64,000 nucleotides of DNA from Bacteroidota bacterium. GTDB lineage: Bacteria; Bacteroidota; Bacteroidia; Chitinophagales; Chitinophagaceae. The position numbers and the translations under genes were made by a program. The stretch lies in assembly GCA_023418315.1 (NCBI GenBank), contig JAEZZY010000047.1, positions 56,696 through 120,695 on the forward strand, written 5' to 3'. The notes below the pieces were generated by a model. The model made no database searches, was not told the origin of the DNA, and worked only from the letters and a program-made list of their open reading frames with translations. Positions 1-8,125 of the stretch are shown piece by piece; the stretch's first letter is position 1, and each line of letters starts with the position of its first letter.

Positions 1-583
1 CGAGGTAGTAATTGACTGTATTTTCCCTGCCCATAGAGCTGTTGAAACTGATGCCGGCTCCAATATCCAGATAGCTGAGTTTTACATTGTTGATGGTTTC
101 TCCGCTCGCGTTGTTGGCGTTATAGCCGCCTATTCCGTACTGGGAGGCGAATTTCATTTTATTAGGATCTACCGAGCGCTGCACATAGCCTGCTGTGAAA
201 CCGGCGGAGAGGTAGGACTGGCGGTCATCTTCCAGCGATTTGTTGTAGTTGATAGCGGGATATACTTGTAAGCTGTTGAAATTGATGCTGCCGGCATGGT
301 CGTAGGTAGCGGTTACGCCAAAGCTGAGGAAATCAATTTCGCTAACGGCTATGCGGGATTCTACGGAAGCCAACCCTGTTTGGAAAGGTACGGAAATGCT
401 GCTCCATTGATTTCGGTAATTGATTCCGGCCTTATAATCGCCACTGAAAATACCCGTCAGTGCAGGGTTTCGGAGGATGGCATTTTCATAAAATTGTGAA
501 AAATGAATATCCTGAGCTTGGCTTACTTTCCCTATAAGAGTACTATTCACTACCAATAAGATTATGCTGACTATTTTTTTCAT
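1..583 (-). CDS. PorP/SprF family type IX secretion outer-membrane protein (3' end outside window)
   Basis: The frame opens at the ATG at 583 and runs off the left edge, giving the first 194 residues. Residues 1-24 form a signal peptide ending SQAQ. The mature part starts DIHFSQFYENAILRNPALTG, the usual opening of PorP/SprF proteins, and continues with alternating beta-barrel-like segments. PorP/SprF proteins are outer-membrane partners of the T9SS and often follow a type B cargo gene. That is the arrangement here: the giant PKD protein ends 44 bases upstream in the same orientation, so the pair is probably co-transcribed and this protein may anchor that cargo at the cell surface (inference from family and context). 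Confidence 0.88.
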   Translation of the reverse strand, partial: MKKIVSIILLVVNSTLIGKVSQAQDIHFSQFYENAILRNPALTGIFSGDYKAGINYRNQWSSISVPFQTGLASVESRIAVSEIDFLSFGVTATYDHAGSINFNSLQVYPAINYNKSLEDDRQSYLSAGFTAGYVQRSVDPNKMKFASQYGIGGYNANNASGETINNVKLSYLDIGAGISFNSSMGRENTVNYYL

Positions 584-626
584 CCGAGGATAGTTGTTTG
601 TTGAGAACGATTAATTTATAGCGGGT

Positions 627-3600
627 TTATCTGATTAACGAAATATCTCCTTTTTGCTGCACATTATAGCCCGTGAAGCATACGGCATCTACGATATAGA
701 CATACACATCGGGATTCAGCGGCTGGCCTTTGTAAGTGCCGTCCCATCCGAAAGATTCATCATTGGGCCTAATGTTTTGCGCTTCATACATCAGCTCGCC
801 CCAACGGTTATAAACCCGAAATCGTTTTACGATGGTAATACCTTGCCCCTGCGGATAGAAACGGTCGTTGGCGCCATCGCCGTTGGGCGTGAAGGTATTT
901 GCCATAAAGAGCAGACTGTTATCGCAGGTGATGGTTATCTGCACATCGTCGGAGGCTTTACATCCGTATTCGTTGGAGACATGTACGGTATAGGTGGTGG
1001 TTTCGTTAGGTGTAGCGGTAGGGTTCTGGCATTTTTCACAGCTTAGCGTGGCGGAAGGAGTCCATAGGTAGGCGGAGGTGTTGGTAGCGCGAGCCAGCAA
1101 CATCACGGAAGTGCCCGCGAGAATGCTCTGGTCTTCGCCTGCATTTACGGTGGGCGTAGGGTTCACGATCACGCTTACATAGCCGGTATCTACAAAGCAG
1201 CTTCCCTGGCGAATAACAACCCTATAGTAGGTGGTCTGTTCGGGAGATGCCGTAGGATTGGCAATAGTGGGGTCGCTTAATCCTGTAGAAGGAATCCAGG
1301 TATAGCTATCGCCGCCACTGGCGCCGAGCTGGGCTACTTCCCCTTTACAGATTGTATCGCCTTTGCCGAAGTCTATAGGCTGTGGCTGGATGACGGTTAT
1401 TTTCACCAGATCCGAATCATGGCATCCGTTCTGGTCGGTGCCGATTACCTGATAGGTTATGTCTTTGGTAGGAGAAGCAATGGGAGAGGGACAATTGGTG
1501 CAGGAAAGGTTAGTGGCAGGCGTCCATACATAAGACAAGGCTCCGGTAGCTTGCAAGCCTATGGATTGACCTTTACAAATGGTTTTGTCTTCATTTGCGT
1601 TTACATTGGGCAGCGGCAAAATTGTTACAGTTACTTGATCGGTATTGGAGCATCCGTTGCCGTCTGATCCGGTTACGGTATAGGTAGTAGTGGAGGATGG
1701 GTTGGCTATGGGGTTGCTGCAATTCGTGCACGATAATCCCGTAGCGGGTGACCAACTATAAGCATTTGCACCTGTAGCTTGTAGCTGGGTAGTAGAAAGG
1801 TTACAAATCGCTACATCGGGACCTGCATCTACCTGTGGAGCGGGGTTTACCGTAATCGTTACCTGTGTGGTGTCTTTACATCCGTTGGCATCGGTACCGA
1901 TGACCGTGTAGGTAGTAGTGCTGGTAGGAGAAGCCGTGGGGTTAGCACAATTGGTACAGGATAATCCTGTAGCCGGCGACCAGGAATAGGTTTGCGCACC
2001 GCTCACCTGTAAGGTAGTGGAGGTGCCTTCGCAAATGGTGGTATTACTGCTTGCGGTAATGGTGGGCGGTGTGTTTACGGTGATGGTTATCTGATCGGTA
2101 TTTACGCAATTGGCAGCGCTTGTTCCCGTGAGGGTATAAGTAGTGGTGGTGGTTATATTCACTGTAGGATTGGAGCAATTGGTGCACGACAAACCGGTAG
2201 CAGGCGACCAGGTATAGGAGGCGGCTCCTGTGGCTTGCAGTTGGGTACTATTTCCAAGACAGATAGATTGATTTGTTCCTGCATTCACAGGCGGCAGGGG
2301 ATTCACGGTGATGGTTACCATACCTGTATCCGGACAGTTGGCGGCATTTGTTCCCGTTACGATGTACGTGGTGGTAGTGGCGGGCGTAGCCGTAGGGTTC
2401 GCACAATTGGTGCACGATAATCCCGTGGCAGGCGACCAGGAATAATTTTGTCCGCCACCGGCTTGCAGCGCTACGCTGGCTCCGGCACAAATGGTGCTGG
2501 GCGGGCCGGCGGTAATATTGGGGATAGCTCCTACCTGCACCGTTACGGAAGCGGTATCGTAGCAGCCATTAGCATCCGTGCCGGTAACCTGATAGGTGGT
2601 AGTAACGTTGGGCGAAGCCGTGGGTGATTGGCAATTGGTGCAGGATAAACCCGTAGCCGGAGTCCAGGTATAGCTCACCGCTCCGGTAGCCGTTATCTGT
2701 ACGGAAGCGCCGTTGCAAATACTCGGTGGCGGTCCCGTGGTTACATTGGGTAGCGGGTTCACGGTTACGGTTACCTGCGTGGTGTCTTTACAGCCGTTGG
2801 TGGCCGTACCTACCACCGAATAAGTAGTGGTAACCGATGGCGATGCCACGGGATTGCTGCATGTAGTGCAAGACAATCCTCCCGCCGGTGACCATACATA
2901 GCTGCTCGCGCCGCTTGCCTGTAGCTGTGCCGTGAGCGTTTGCCCCTGGCATAGGGATGGCGGTGTAGGAGCGGTTACATTCGGTGCGGATAAAATGGTA
3001 ATGGGTTTAGTTATGGTGTCTTTACAACCTTGCGTAGTGCCTATGATTAAAGTTACAGTATAGGTTCCCGGAGCATTGTAGTAATGTGTAGGATTATGTG
3101 CCGTGCTGGTGCCGCCGTCGCCAAACGACCAGCTTCTGGTGCCGACGGGGTTGTAGGCGGAAAGCACCGTATCATAAAATTGTACCGTACCGTTTTTGCA
3201 TATAGCCGTCGGAGAAAATGTAAAATCGGCATCTATCTTATCCACCACTACCGTATCCAGCCCCTGCACCGGCACCTGGCAGGAAGATCCGTCGCTTAAT
3301 ATAACCCGTGGAATGTATCTCCCCGGCTGGGTGTAAGTATAGGAATAGGTATTGGCGGAAGTAGTTTGCGTAAAACCATTATCCATATCCCATACATAGG
3401 CTTGCGTATTGGAGGCGGCGCTGGTAAAATTAACCGTCAACGGAAGACAGCCGTTCTGCGGTCCGTAAGAGAACGTACCGGTAGGGCCTAAGACTACGAT
3501 TGTTTTGGTAAGTGAGTCCTTACAACCTATTCCATTCTGTGCTTTGAGCTTTACCGTATAAGTGCCCGGTATCGTATAGATGGTAGTCGGGTTTTGAGAA

Positions 3601-6575
3601 GAAGAAGAATTTCCATTTCCGAAGGTCCATATTATATTACCCGCACCGGTAGAAGTATTGTTGAACGTAACCGTCAGAGGCGGGCAGTTGGCAAATGTAT
3701 CGCTTGCTGTAAAGCTGAGGTTAATACCCATCACATGGATGGTTTTTGTAAACGTGTCTTTGCAGGTCATATTGTCGGTAACGACCAGCCTTACCGTATA
3801 GGTGCCTACAGCAGTATAGGTATGCGCCGGACTTGCTGCAGCAGAGGTGCTTCCATCGCCAAAGCTCCAGGCATAGGTAAGGTTGTTGCCCGTAGAGGTA
3901 TTGGTGAAAGGAACCGATGTATTAGGGCAAGCGAAGGTATCCGGTACGGTAAATGCGGCATTCGGTTTTACTGCATTTATATAATTGGTGCGAGTGAAAG
4001 AGTCTTTACAGCCTAAATTATCCGTTACCACCAGCGTTACCGAGTAGAGCCCATTAGCCGTATAGCTGTGGGATACATTGCTTTGGTTAAGAGTATTCGA
4101 AGTGCCATCACCAAAACGCCAGATATAACCGGTGATAGTATTCCCTCCGTTATTCGATTGGCTGGTAAAATTCACAGGTAAAGGCACACAGCCGCTTAAT
4201 GGTGTTCCGCTAAAGTTAGCCGTAGGGCCAAATACGGAAATATAATTTGTCTTCACCATAGTGTCTTTACAGCCTTTGCCGTCGGTAGTTACTAAGGTTA
4301 CCGTATAAGTTCCGTTAGTCGTATATGTATGAGAAGTAGCGCTGCTGCTGTTGAGTGCCGTACCGCCATCACCAAAATACCAGTCGTATTTGCTTACCTT
4401 GTTGGTATTGGTGGTGGGAATGATTTGAGCGGTAAAGCTCACGGTTTCTCCTTTGCATATAGCCGTATCGTTTGCGGTAAATGTAGGGTTGATGTCGTAT
4501 AGGGTAATCAGCTTGTCTTCTTCGGAAGTACAGCCCGTAACGGCATCCGTCGCCACTAAGGTTACGGTATAGCTTCCATACGCAGGGAAGGTATGCGTAG
4601 GGCTGGTAGTGGTTACGGTAGGCGATCCATCCCCAAAATCCCAAACATAGGTAAGCGAGGTGGCATTCGTGCCGGTAGAAGTATTATTGAAAGTTACCTG
4701 TAGTTTATTGGTGCAATTATATACCGGCGTAAAATTGGCGGCAGGATAGTTTACCGTAACATAGTTAGGAAGAATCAGCGTATCGTTACAGCCGTTGTTG
4801 GATGCTACGAGGGTTACCGTATAATTTCCACGGGAGTTATAGGCATGAGATACAGGATTGGTACCCGTGGTCGTTTCCTGCGATCCATCTCCAAAATACC
4901 AGGTATAGGTAGTGCCCGTGGGGCCGGTAGAAGCATTTGTGAATTGAACCGTATCCTGCGGACAAATGGTCAAAGGCGCTCCGGTAAAACTTGCCGAAGG
5001 CTTTATGCCTATATTTACGGTAAGCGGCAAGCTGGTAAAGCTGCAACCCTGCCCTACAGTGTAAGTGATGGATACGGTATAATTGCCTGCGGTGCTGAAT
5101 GTATGGCTCATGGTAGCGCCTCCGGCTATATTCCCTGTTCCGTCCCCAAAGTTCCAGGTATAGTTGGTAACAGGTACATTCGGTGTGATGGAGGTGCTGA
5201 AGTTGATGGTGGCGGGAGCACATCCGCTTGGCGGGTTGGCGCTTAGGGTCATCACTCCCTGATACACGTTAATATAATTGGTCATTACAATTGTATTACT
5301 GCACCCATTCGCACCCGTAGCCGTAAGCGTTACCGTATAATTGCCGAAAGAAGTATAAGTATGTGTAGGATTTGTTGCCGTGCTTGTAGGCGATCCGTCC
5401 CCGAAATCCCATACATAGCTGGTGGCGCCCACACTGGTATTGGTAAAGTTTACCGTAAACGGTGCTGAGCAGCTCATCTGTGCGTTGGAGGTAAACTGCG
5501 GCGTGGGGCCGGTATTCACCGTAACAGTACTGTATGCCGTATCGCTGCAATTATTAAAATTGACCACCAGCATCACCGTATAAGTACCTTGTGCGGCATA
5601 GGCATGTGTGGCGTTCGTGCCGGTTGTAGTGCCTCCATCTCCAAAATACCAGGTGCTCGCACCGGCTCCCGGTTGCGACGTGTTGGTAAAGGTAACAGGG
5701 TTGCCCGTGCAAGTTGTGGTGGCGCTTTGGGTAAAAGAAGCTGTGAGGCTGCCGATATTCACATAAGCATTTTTGGTAACTGTATCGGCACAGGCACCGT
5801 TGCTGGCAATCAAGGTTACATTATAAGAGCCTAAGGCATTGTAGGTATTGGAAGGACTGGTGGATACGGACGTATTCCCGTTTCCGAAATCCCATAGGTA
5901 AGAGGTAGCGCCACCGGTAGTTGTATTATTAAAATTAACCGTAAGCGGCAGCGTGCAGGAAGCAGTATTGGTAGCGGTAAAATCGGCATTGGGTTTATTG
6001 ACGATGGTAATGTAGTTGTTCTTGGTAACGATTTTGGTACAATTGGCAGAGTTGGTTACGCTCAGCGTTACATGGTACGTACCCGGCGAAGAATACGTAT
6101 GCGCAGGATGCTGCAAGGTGGAGGTAAACCCATCTCCGAAATCCCAGAAATAGGTGCCGGCTCCGGTAGATCCTAAATTGGAAAGGTCGGTAAACTGCAC
6201 GGTCTTAGGCGCGCATTGCGGAATCGTATCACTTGCGGTAAAGTTTACCGAAGGCGTAGGCACGGCGTTGATATATGCCGTTACCGATTTCGTATGGGTG
6301 TTGTTGCTCGCATCGGTTACGGTCAGCGTTACGGTATATTGGCCGGCATTCAGATAAGTGGTGGAAGGATTTTGCAGGGTAGAGGTAGTGCCGTTTCCCA
6401 GGTTCCAGTTCCAGCTTACCGGTGAACCGGTGCTTGCATCAGTAAACTGCACCAGTATAGGCGAGCAACCGCTCGTAATATTCGAGGTGAAATTGGCGGT
6501 GATCTGGGCGTGAGCCTGGCTACAGCAAAAAATGGAAGCAGCAAGGCACACCCAAATGCGTATAAATGTTCTCAT
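627..6575 (-). CDS. Giant PKD-repeat surface protein with type B T9SS (CHU_C) C-terminal domain
   Basis: A 1982-residue exported protein. Residues 1-24 are a signal peptide (ending AHAQ). I count 14 PKD domains to about residue 1190, each with the WDFGDG-type core, a HTY turn and a YTVTL strand. Nine Ig-like repeats of about 76 residues follow (about 1190-1880). Eight of these carry a C-x-x-C pair, usually GLSCTNC; the eighth repeat lacks it. The last 95 or so residues are the gliding-motility-associated C-terminal domain (FTPNGDGANDRFYP, YNRWGELMYE, GWDGTYKG), the type B signal for T9SS export. A PorP/SprF gene follows at 583. The likely role is surface adhesion or gliding-related structure; no catalytic domain is visible. 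The repeats are near-identical at DNA level, so unit number may be misassembled. Confidence 0.93.
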   Translation of the reverse strand: MRTFIRIWVCLAASIFCCSQAHAQITANFTSNITSGCSPILVQFTDASTGSPVSWNWNLGNGTTSTLQNPSTTYLNAGQYTVTLTVTDASNNTHTKSVTAYINAVPTPSVNFTASDTIPQCAPKTVQFTDLSNLGSTGAGTYFWDFGDGFTSTLQHPAHTYSSPGTYHVTLSVTNSANCTKIVTKNNYITIVNKPNADFTATNTASCTLPLTVNFNNTTTGGATSYLWDFGNGNTSVSTSPSNTYNALGSYNVTLIASNGACADTVTKNAYVNIGSLTASFTQSATTTCTGNPVTFTNTSQPGAGASTWYFGDGGTTTGTNATHAYAAQGTYTVMLVVNFNNCSDTAYSTVTVNTGPTPQFTSNAQMSCSAPFTVNFTNTSVGATSYVWDFGDGSPTSTATNPTHTYTSFGNYTVTLTATGANGCSNTIVMTNYINVYQGVMTLSANPPSGCAPATINFSTSITPNVPVTNYTWNFGDGTGNIAGGATMSHTFSTAGNYTVSITYTVGQGCSFTSLPLTVNIGIKPSASFTGAPLTICPQDTVQFTNASTGPTGTTYTWYFGDGSQETTTGTNPVSHAYNSRGNYTVTLVASNNGCNDTLILPNYVTVNYPAANFTPVYNCTNKLQVTFNNTSTGTNATSLTYVWDFGDGSPTVTTTSPTHTFPAYGSYTVTLVATDAVTGCTSEEDKLITLYDINPTFTANDTAICKGETVSFTAQIIPTTNTNKVSKYDWYFGDGGTALNSSSATSHTYTTNGTYTVTLVTTDGKGCKDTMVKTNYISVFGPTANFSGTPLSGCVPLPVNFTSQSNNGGNTITGYIWRFGDGTSNTLNQSNVSHSYTANGLYSVTLVVTDNLGCKDSFTRTNYINAVKPNAAFTVPDTFACPNTSVPFTNTSTGNNLTYAWSFGDGSTSAAASPAHTYTAVGTYTVRLVVTDNMTCKDTFTKTIHVMGINLSFTASDTFANCPPLTVTFNNTSTGAGNIIWTFGNGNSSSSQNPTTIYTIPGTYTVKLKAQNGIGCKDSLTKTIVVLGPTGTFSYGPQNGCLPLTVNFTSAASNTQAYVWDMDNGFTQTTSANTYSYTYTQPGRYIPRVILSDGSSCQVPVQGLDTVVVDKIDADFTFSPTAICKNGTVQFYDTVLSAYNPVGTRSWSFGDGGTSTAHNPTHYYNAPGTYTVTLIIGTTQGCKDTITKPITILSAPNVTAPTPPSLCQGQTLTAQLQASGASSYVWSPAGGLSCTTCSNPVASPSVTTTYSVVGTATNGCKDTTQVTVTVNPLPNVTTGPPPSICNGASVQITATGAVSYTWTPATGLSCTNCQSPTASPNVTTTYQVTGTDANGCYDTASVTVQVGAIPNITAGPPSTICAGASVALQAGGGQNYSWSPATGLSCTNCANPTATPATTTTYIVTGTNAANCPDTGMVTITVNPLPPVNAGTNQSICLGNSTQLQATGAASYTWSPATGLSCTNCSNPTVNITTTTTYTLTGTSAANCVNTDQITITVNTPPTITASSNTTICEGTSTTLQVSGAQTYSWSPATGLSCTNCANPTASPTSTTTYTVIGTDANGCKDTTQVTITVNPAPQVDAGPDVAICNLSTTQLQATGANAYSWSPATGLSCTNCSNPIANPSSTTTYTVTGSDGNGCSNTDQVTVTILPLPNVNANEDKTICKGQSIGLQATGALSYVWTPATNLSCTNCPSPIASPTKDITYQVIGTDQNGCHDSDLVKITVIQPQPIDFGKGDTICKGEVAQLGASGGDSYTWIPSTGLSDPTIANPTASPEQTTYYRVVIRQGSCFVDTGYVSVIVNPTPTVNAGEDQSILAGTSVMLLARATNTSAYLWTPSATLSCEKCQNPTATPNETTTYTVHVSNEYGCKASDDVQITITCDNSLLFMANTFTPNGDGANDRFYPQGQGITIVKRFRVYNRWGELMYEAQNIRPNDESFGWDGTYKGQPLNPDVYVYIVDAVCFTGYNVQQKGDISLIR

Positions 6576-6655
6576 ACGGTTAGTTAAGATTTAATAAAAT
6601 AAAAGACGTTTGTTTATAGTCTTTCGGGATTAGGTTGTGAATAAGAAAAGCTTAA

Positions 6656-6663
6656 CAAAGATA
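6656..6663 (-). promoter_or_regulatory. Candidate -7 promoter element for the PKD protein gene
   Basis: On the minus strand the sequence TATCTTTG fits the Bacteroidota -7 consensus TAnnTTTG. It lies about 80 bases upstream of the ATG at 6575, leaving a moderate leader. No clear TTTG -33 element is seen at the usual distance. Confidence 0.4.
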
Positions 6664-6721
6664 ACAAATATGTAAATAATGTGTTAATCTATTTTTGGAA
6701 GAAAAAATCGGGGATAACCTG

Positions 6722-7441
6722 TTAATAAACTTGGCGTTTATATAGCTGTATAACATTCTCTAACCCATAGTAAAGTGCATCCGCTATTAAGGCATGACCT
6801 ATAGAAACCTCCTGCAACTCCGGGATGGTTTGAGCAAAAAATTTCAGGTTCATCCTGTCCAGGTCATGCCCGGCATTGATGCCGAGCCCTTTGGAGGAAG
6901 CCGCTTTTGCCGCCTCTATATAGGGTTGTACAGCCGTTTCTTTATTGTTTAAAAACTGAGCGGCATACGATTCGGTATAAAGCTCTACTCTGTCTGTGCC
7001 GGTGTCGGCGGCGGCGCTTGCCATGCGGCTGTCCGGGTCTATAAAAACGGAAACTCTGATGTTTTCTTTTTTGAATACTTCGATAATGCCGATGAGGTAG
7101 TCTTTGTGTTTGATCGTATCCCATCCGTGGTCGGAGGTGAGCTGCCCCGTGGCATCCGGCACTAAGGTTACTTGTTCGGGTTTTACATCCAGCACCAGTT
7201 GCACAAATTTATCTTCTCTGGGATTGCCTTCAATATTAAATTCCTTAGTGATGACCTTACGCATATCATAGACATCCTGGTAGCGGATATGGCGCTCGTC
7301 CGGCCGCGGGTGCACGGTAATTCCATCCGCTCCAAAACGCTGGCAATCTATAGCCGCCTTCACCACATCGGGGTTGTTGCCGCCGCGACTGTTGCGAAGG
7401 GTAGCTATTTTGTTGATGTTTACAGACAGTTTTGCAGGCAT
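6722..7441 (-). CDS. pdxJ: Pyridoxine 5'-phosphate synthase PdxJ
   Basis: A 239-residue TIM-barrel enzyme that condenses 1-deoxyxylulose 5-phosphate with 3-amino-1-hydroxyacetone 1-phosphate to give pyridoxine 5'-phosphate, the ring-closing step of vitamin B6 synthesis (cytoplasm). Family motifs are clear: LSVNINKIATLRNSRGG at the start, GADGITVHPRPDERHI around residue 38, FNIEGNP, QVTLVPD, VSVFIDPD, VELYTE, GINAGHDL and SIGHALI near the end. The length is typical for PdxJ. It is a single gene, divergent from the Rrf2 regulator, with its own promoter. The preceding minus-strand base run TAATTTTG at 7468-7475 supports the ATG at 7441. Confidence 0.97.
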   Translation of the reverse strand: MPAKLSVNINKIATLRNSRGGNNPDVVKAAIDCQRFGADGITVHPRPDERHIRYQDVYDMRKVITKEFNIEGNPREDKFVQLVLDVKPEQVTLVPDATGQLTSDHGWDTIKHKDYLIGIIEVFKKENIRVSVFIDPDSRMASAAADTGTDRVELYTESYAAQFLNNKETAVQPYIEAAKAASSKGLGINAGHDLDRMNLKFFAQTIPELQEVSIGHALIADALYYGLENVIQLYKRQVY

Positions 7442-7467
7442 GGGAAATTTCTTTTTTTATAGGGAGG

Positions 7468-7475
7468 CAAAATTA
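7468..7475 (-). promoter_or_regulatory. Candidate -7 promoter element for pdxJ
   Basis: The minus strand reads TAATTTTG, a match to TAnnTTTG, 27 bases before the pdxJ start codon. No convincing -33 TTTG was found. Confidence 0.4.
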
Positions 7476-7619
7476 CCGCAATTCTCTGTTTAAGTTGGGA
7501 GACTCCTATATGCCTTCCTAAAATCTGCTTAAAATCCTCCTTCCTTCCTATTGGCAAAAGCAATAGACCTATAGATTTTTTAAAAAAGATAAAAAACTCC
7601 TTTATTGGGAAATAAGGTC

Positions 7620-7627
7620 TAATTTTG
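7620..7627 (+). promoter_or_regulatory. Candidate -7 promoter element for the Rrf2 regulator and the stress operon
   Basis: TAATTTTG matches TAnnTTTG and lies 19 bases before the ATG of the Rrf2 gene at 7646. Just upstream is a strongly AT-rich dyad (TTTTTTAAAAAA, around 7576-7587) followed by AAAAGATAAAAA. The second string recurs at about 8093 before the oxidase gene. Autoregulation by the Rrf2 protein at this site is an inference. Confidence 0.45.
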
Positions 7628-7645
7628 GCGGCGTAAACGATTCAA

Positions 7646-8077
7646 ATGTTCTCCAAGACTTGTGAATACGCTATTCGTGCCATGATCTACATCGCACAAA
7701 AATCGAAAGACGGTAACAAAGTAGGCATTAAAGAAATTGCTAAGGGGATTGACTCGCCGGAGCATTTTATAGCCAAAATCTTACAAGACCTGGGAAGAAA
7801 AAAATTAGTCCAATCCGTAAAAGGACCCCACGGCGGCTTTTACCTCGATGCTCAAACCATCCAGTGTTCCATAGCCGACATCGTAAAAGTGGTAGATGGA
7901 GATACGCTTTTTACGGGCTGCGGCCTCGGATTGAAACAATGCTCCGAAACCCATCCCTGCCCTATCCACCACGAATTTAAAAATCTCCGAAAAGACATTC
8001 AGACCATGCTGGAAAAAGCCAAATTAAACGCATTTACCGAAGAACTGGAAAACAGCCTTACCTTCCTGAAAAGATAG
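7646..8077 (+). CDS. Rrf2-family iron-sulfur transcriptional regulator (NsrR-like)
   Basis: A 143-residue winged-helix regulator. The start FSKTCEYAIRAMIYIA, the recognition region PEHFIAKILQDLGRKKLV and the wing VKGPHGGF are typical of Rrf2 proteins. Three cysteines, C92, C99 and C105, are spaced as in the NsrR and IscR cluster-binding loops, so a [4Fe-4S] or [2Fe-2S] sensor is expected. NsrR proteins sense NO through the cluster and derepress detoxification genes. The ten genes downstream include RIC/ScdA, truncated haemoglobin and haemerythrin, which fits an NO sensor better than an iron-sulfur-status (IscR) role. The assignment to NsrR is from context; the sequence alone supports only Rrf2 with a cluster loop. 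Confidence 0.9.
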   Translation: MFSKTCEYAIRAMIYIAQKSKDGNKVGIKEIAKGIDSPEHFIAKILQDLGRKKLVQSVKGPHGGFYLDAQTIQCSIADIVKVVDGDTLFTGCGLGLKQCSETHPCPIHHEFKNLRKDIQTMLEKAKLNAFTEELENSLTFLKR

Positions 8078-8125
8078 TTTTTTTGATCAAATAAAAGATA
8101 AAAAGGTATTAATATCTATATAATA

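Noticed and set aside
627..2990. Regularly spaced repeats that could suggest a CRISPR array
   Set aside because: The repeats are in frame, about 225-230 bases long, and encode Ig-like domains; no short identical repeat with unique spacers and no cas gene is present.
3594..5246. Several open frames on the plus strand and in other minus frames inside the PKD gene
   Set aside because: They lie opposite or across a strongly coding repetitive gene, carry arginine/tyrosine-rich meaningless products and no domain; they are frame shadows.
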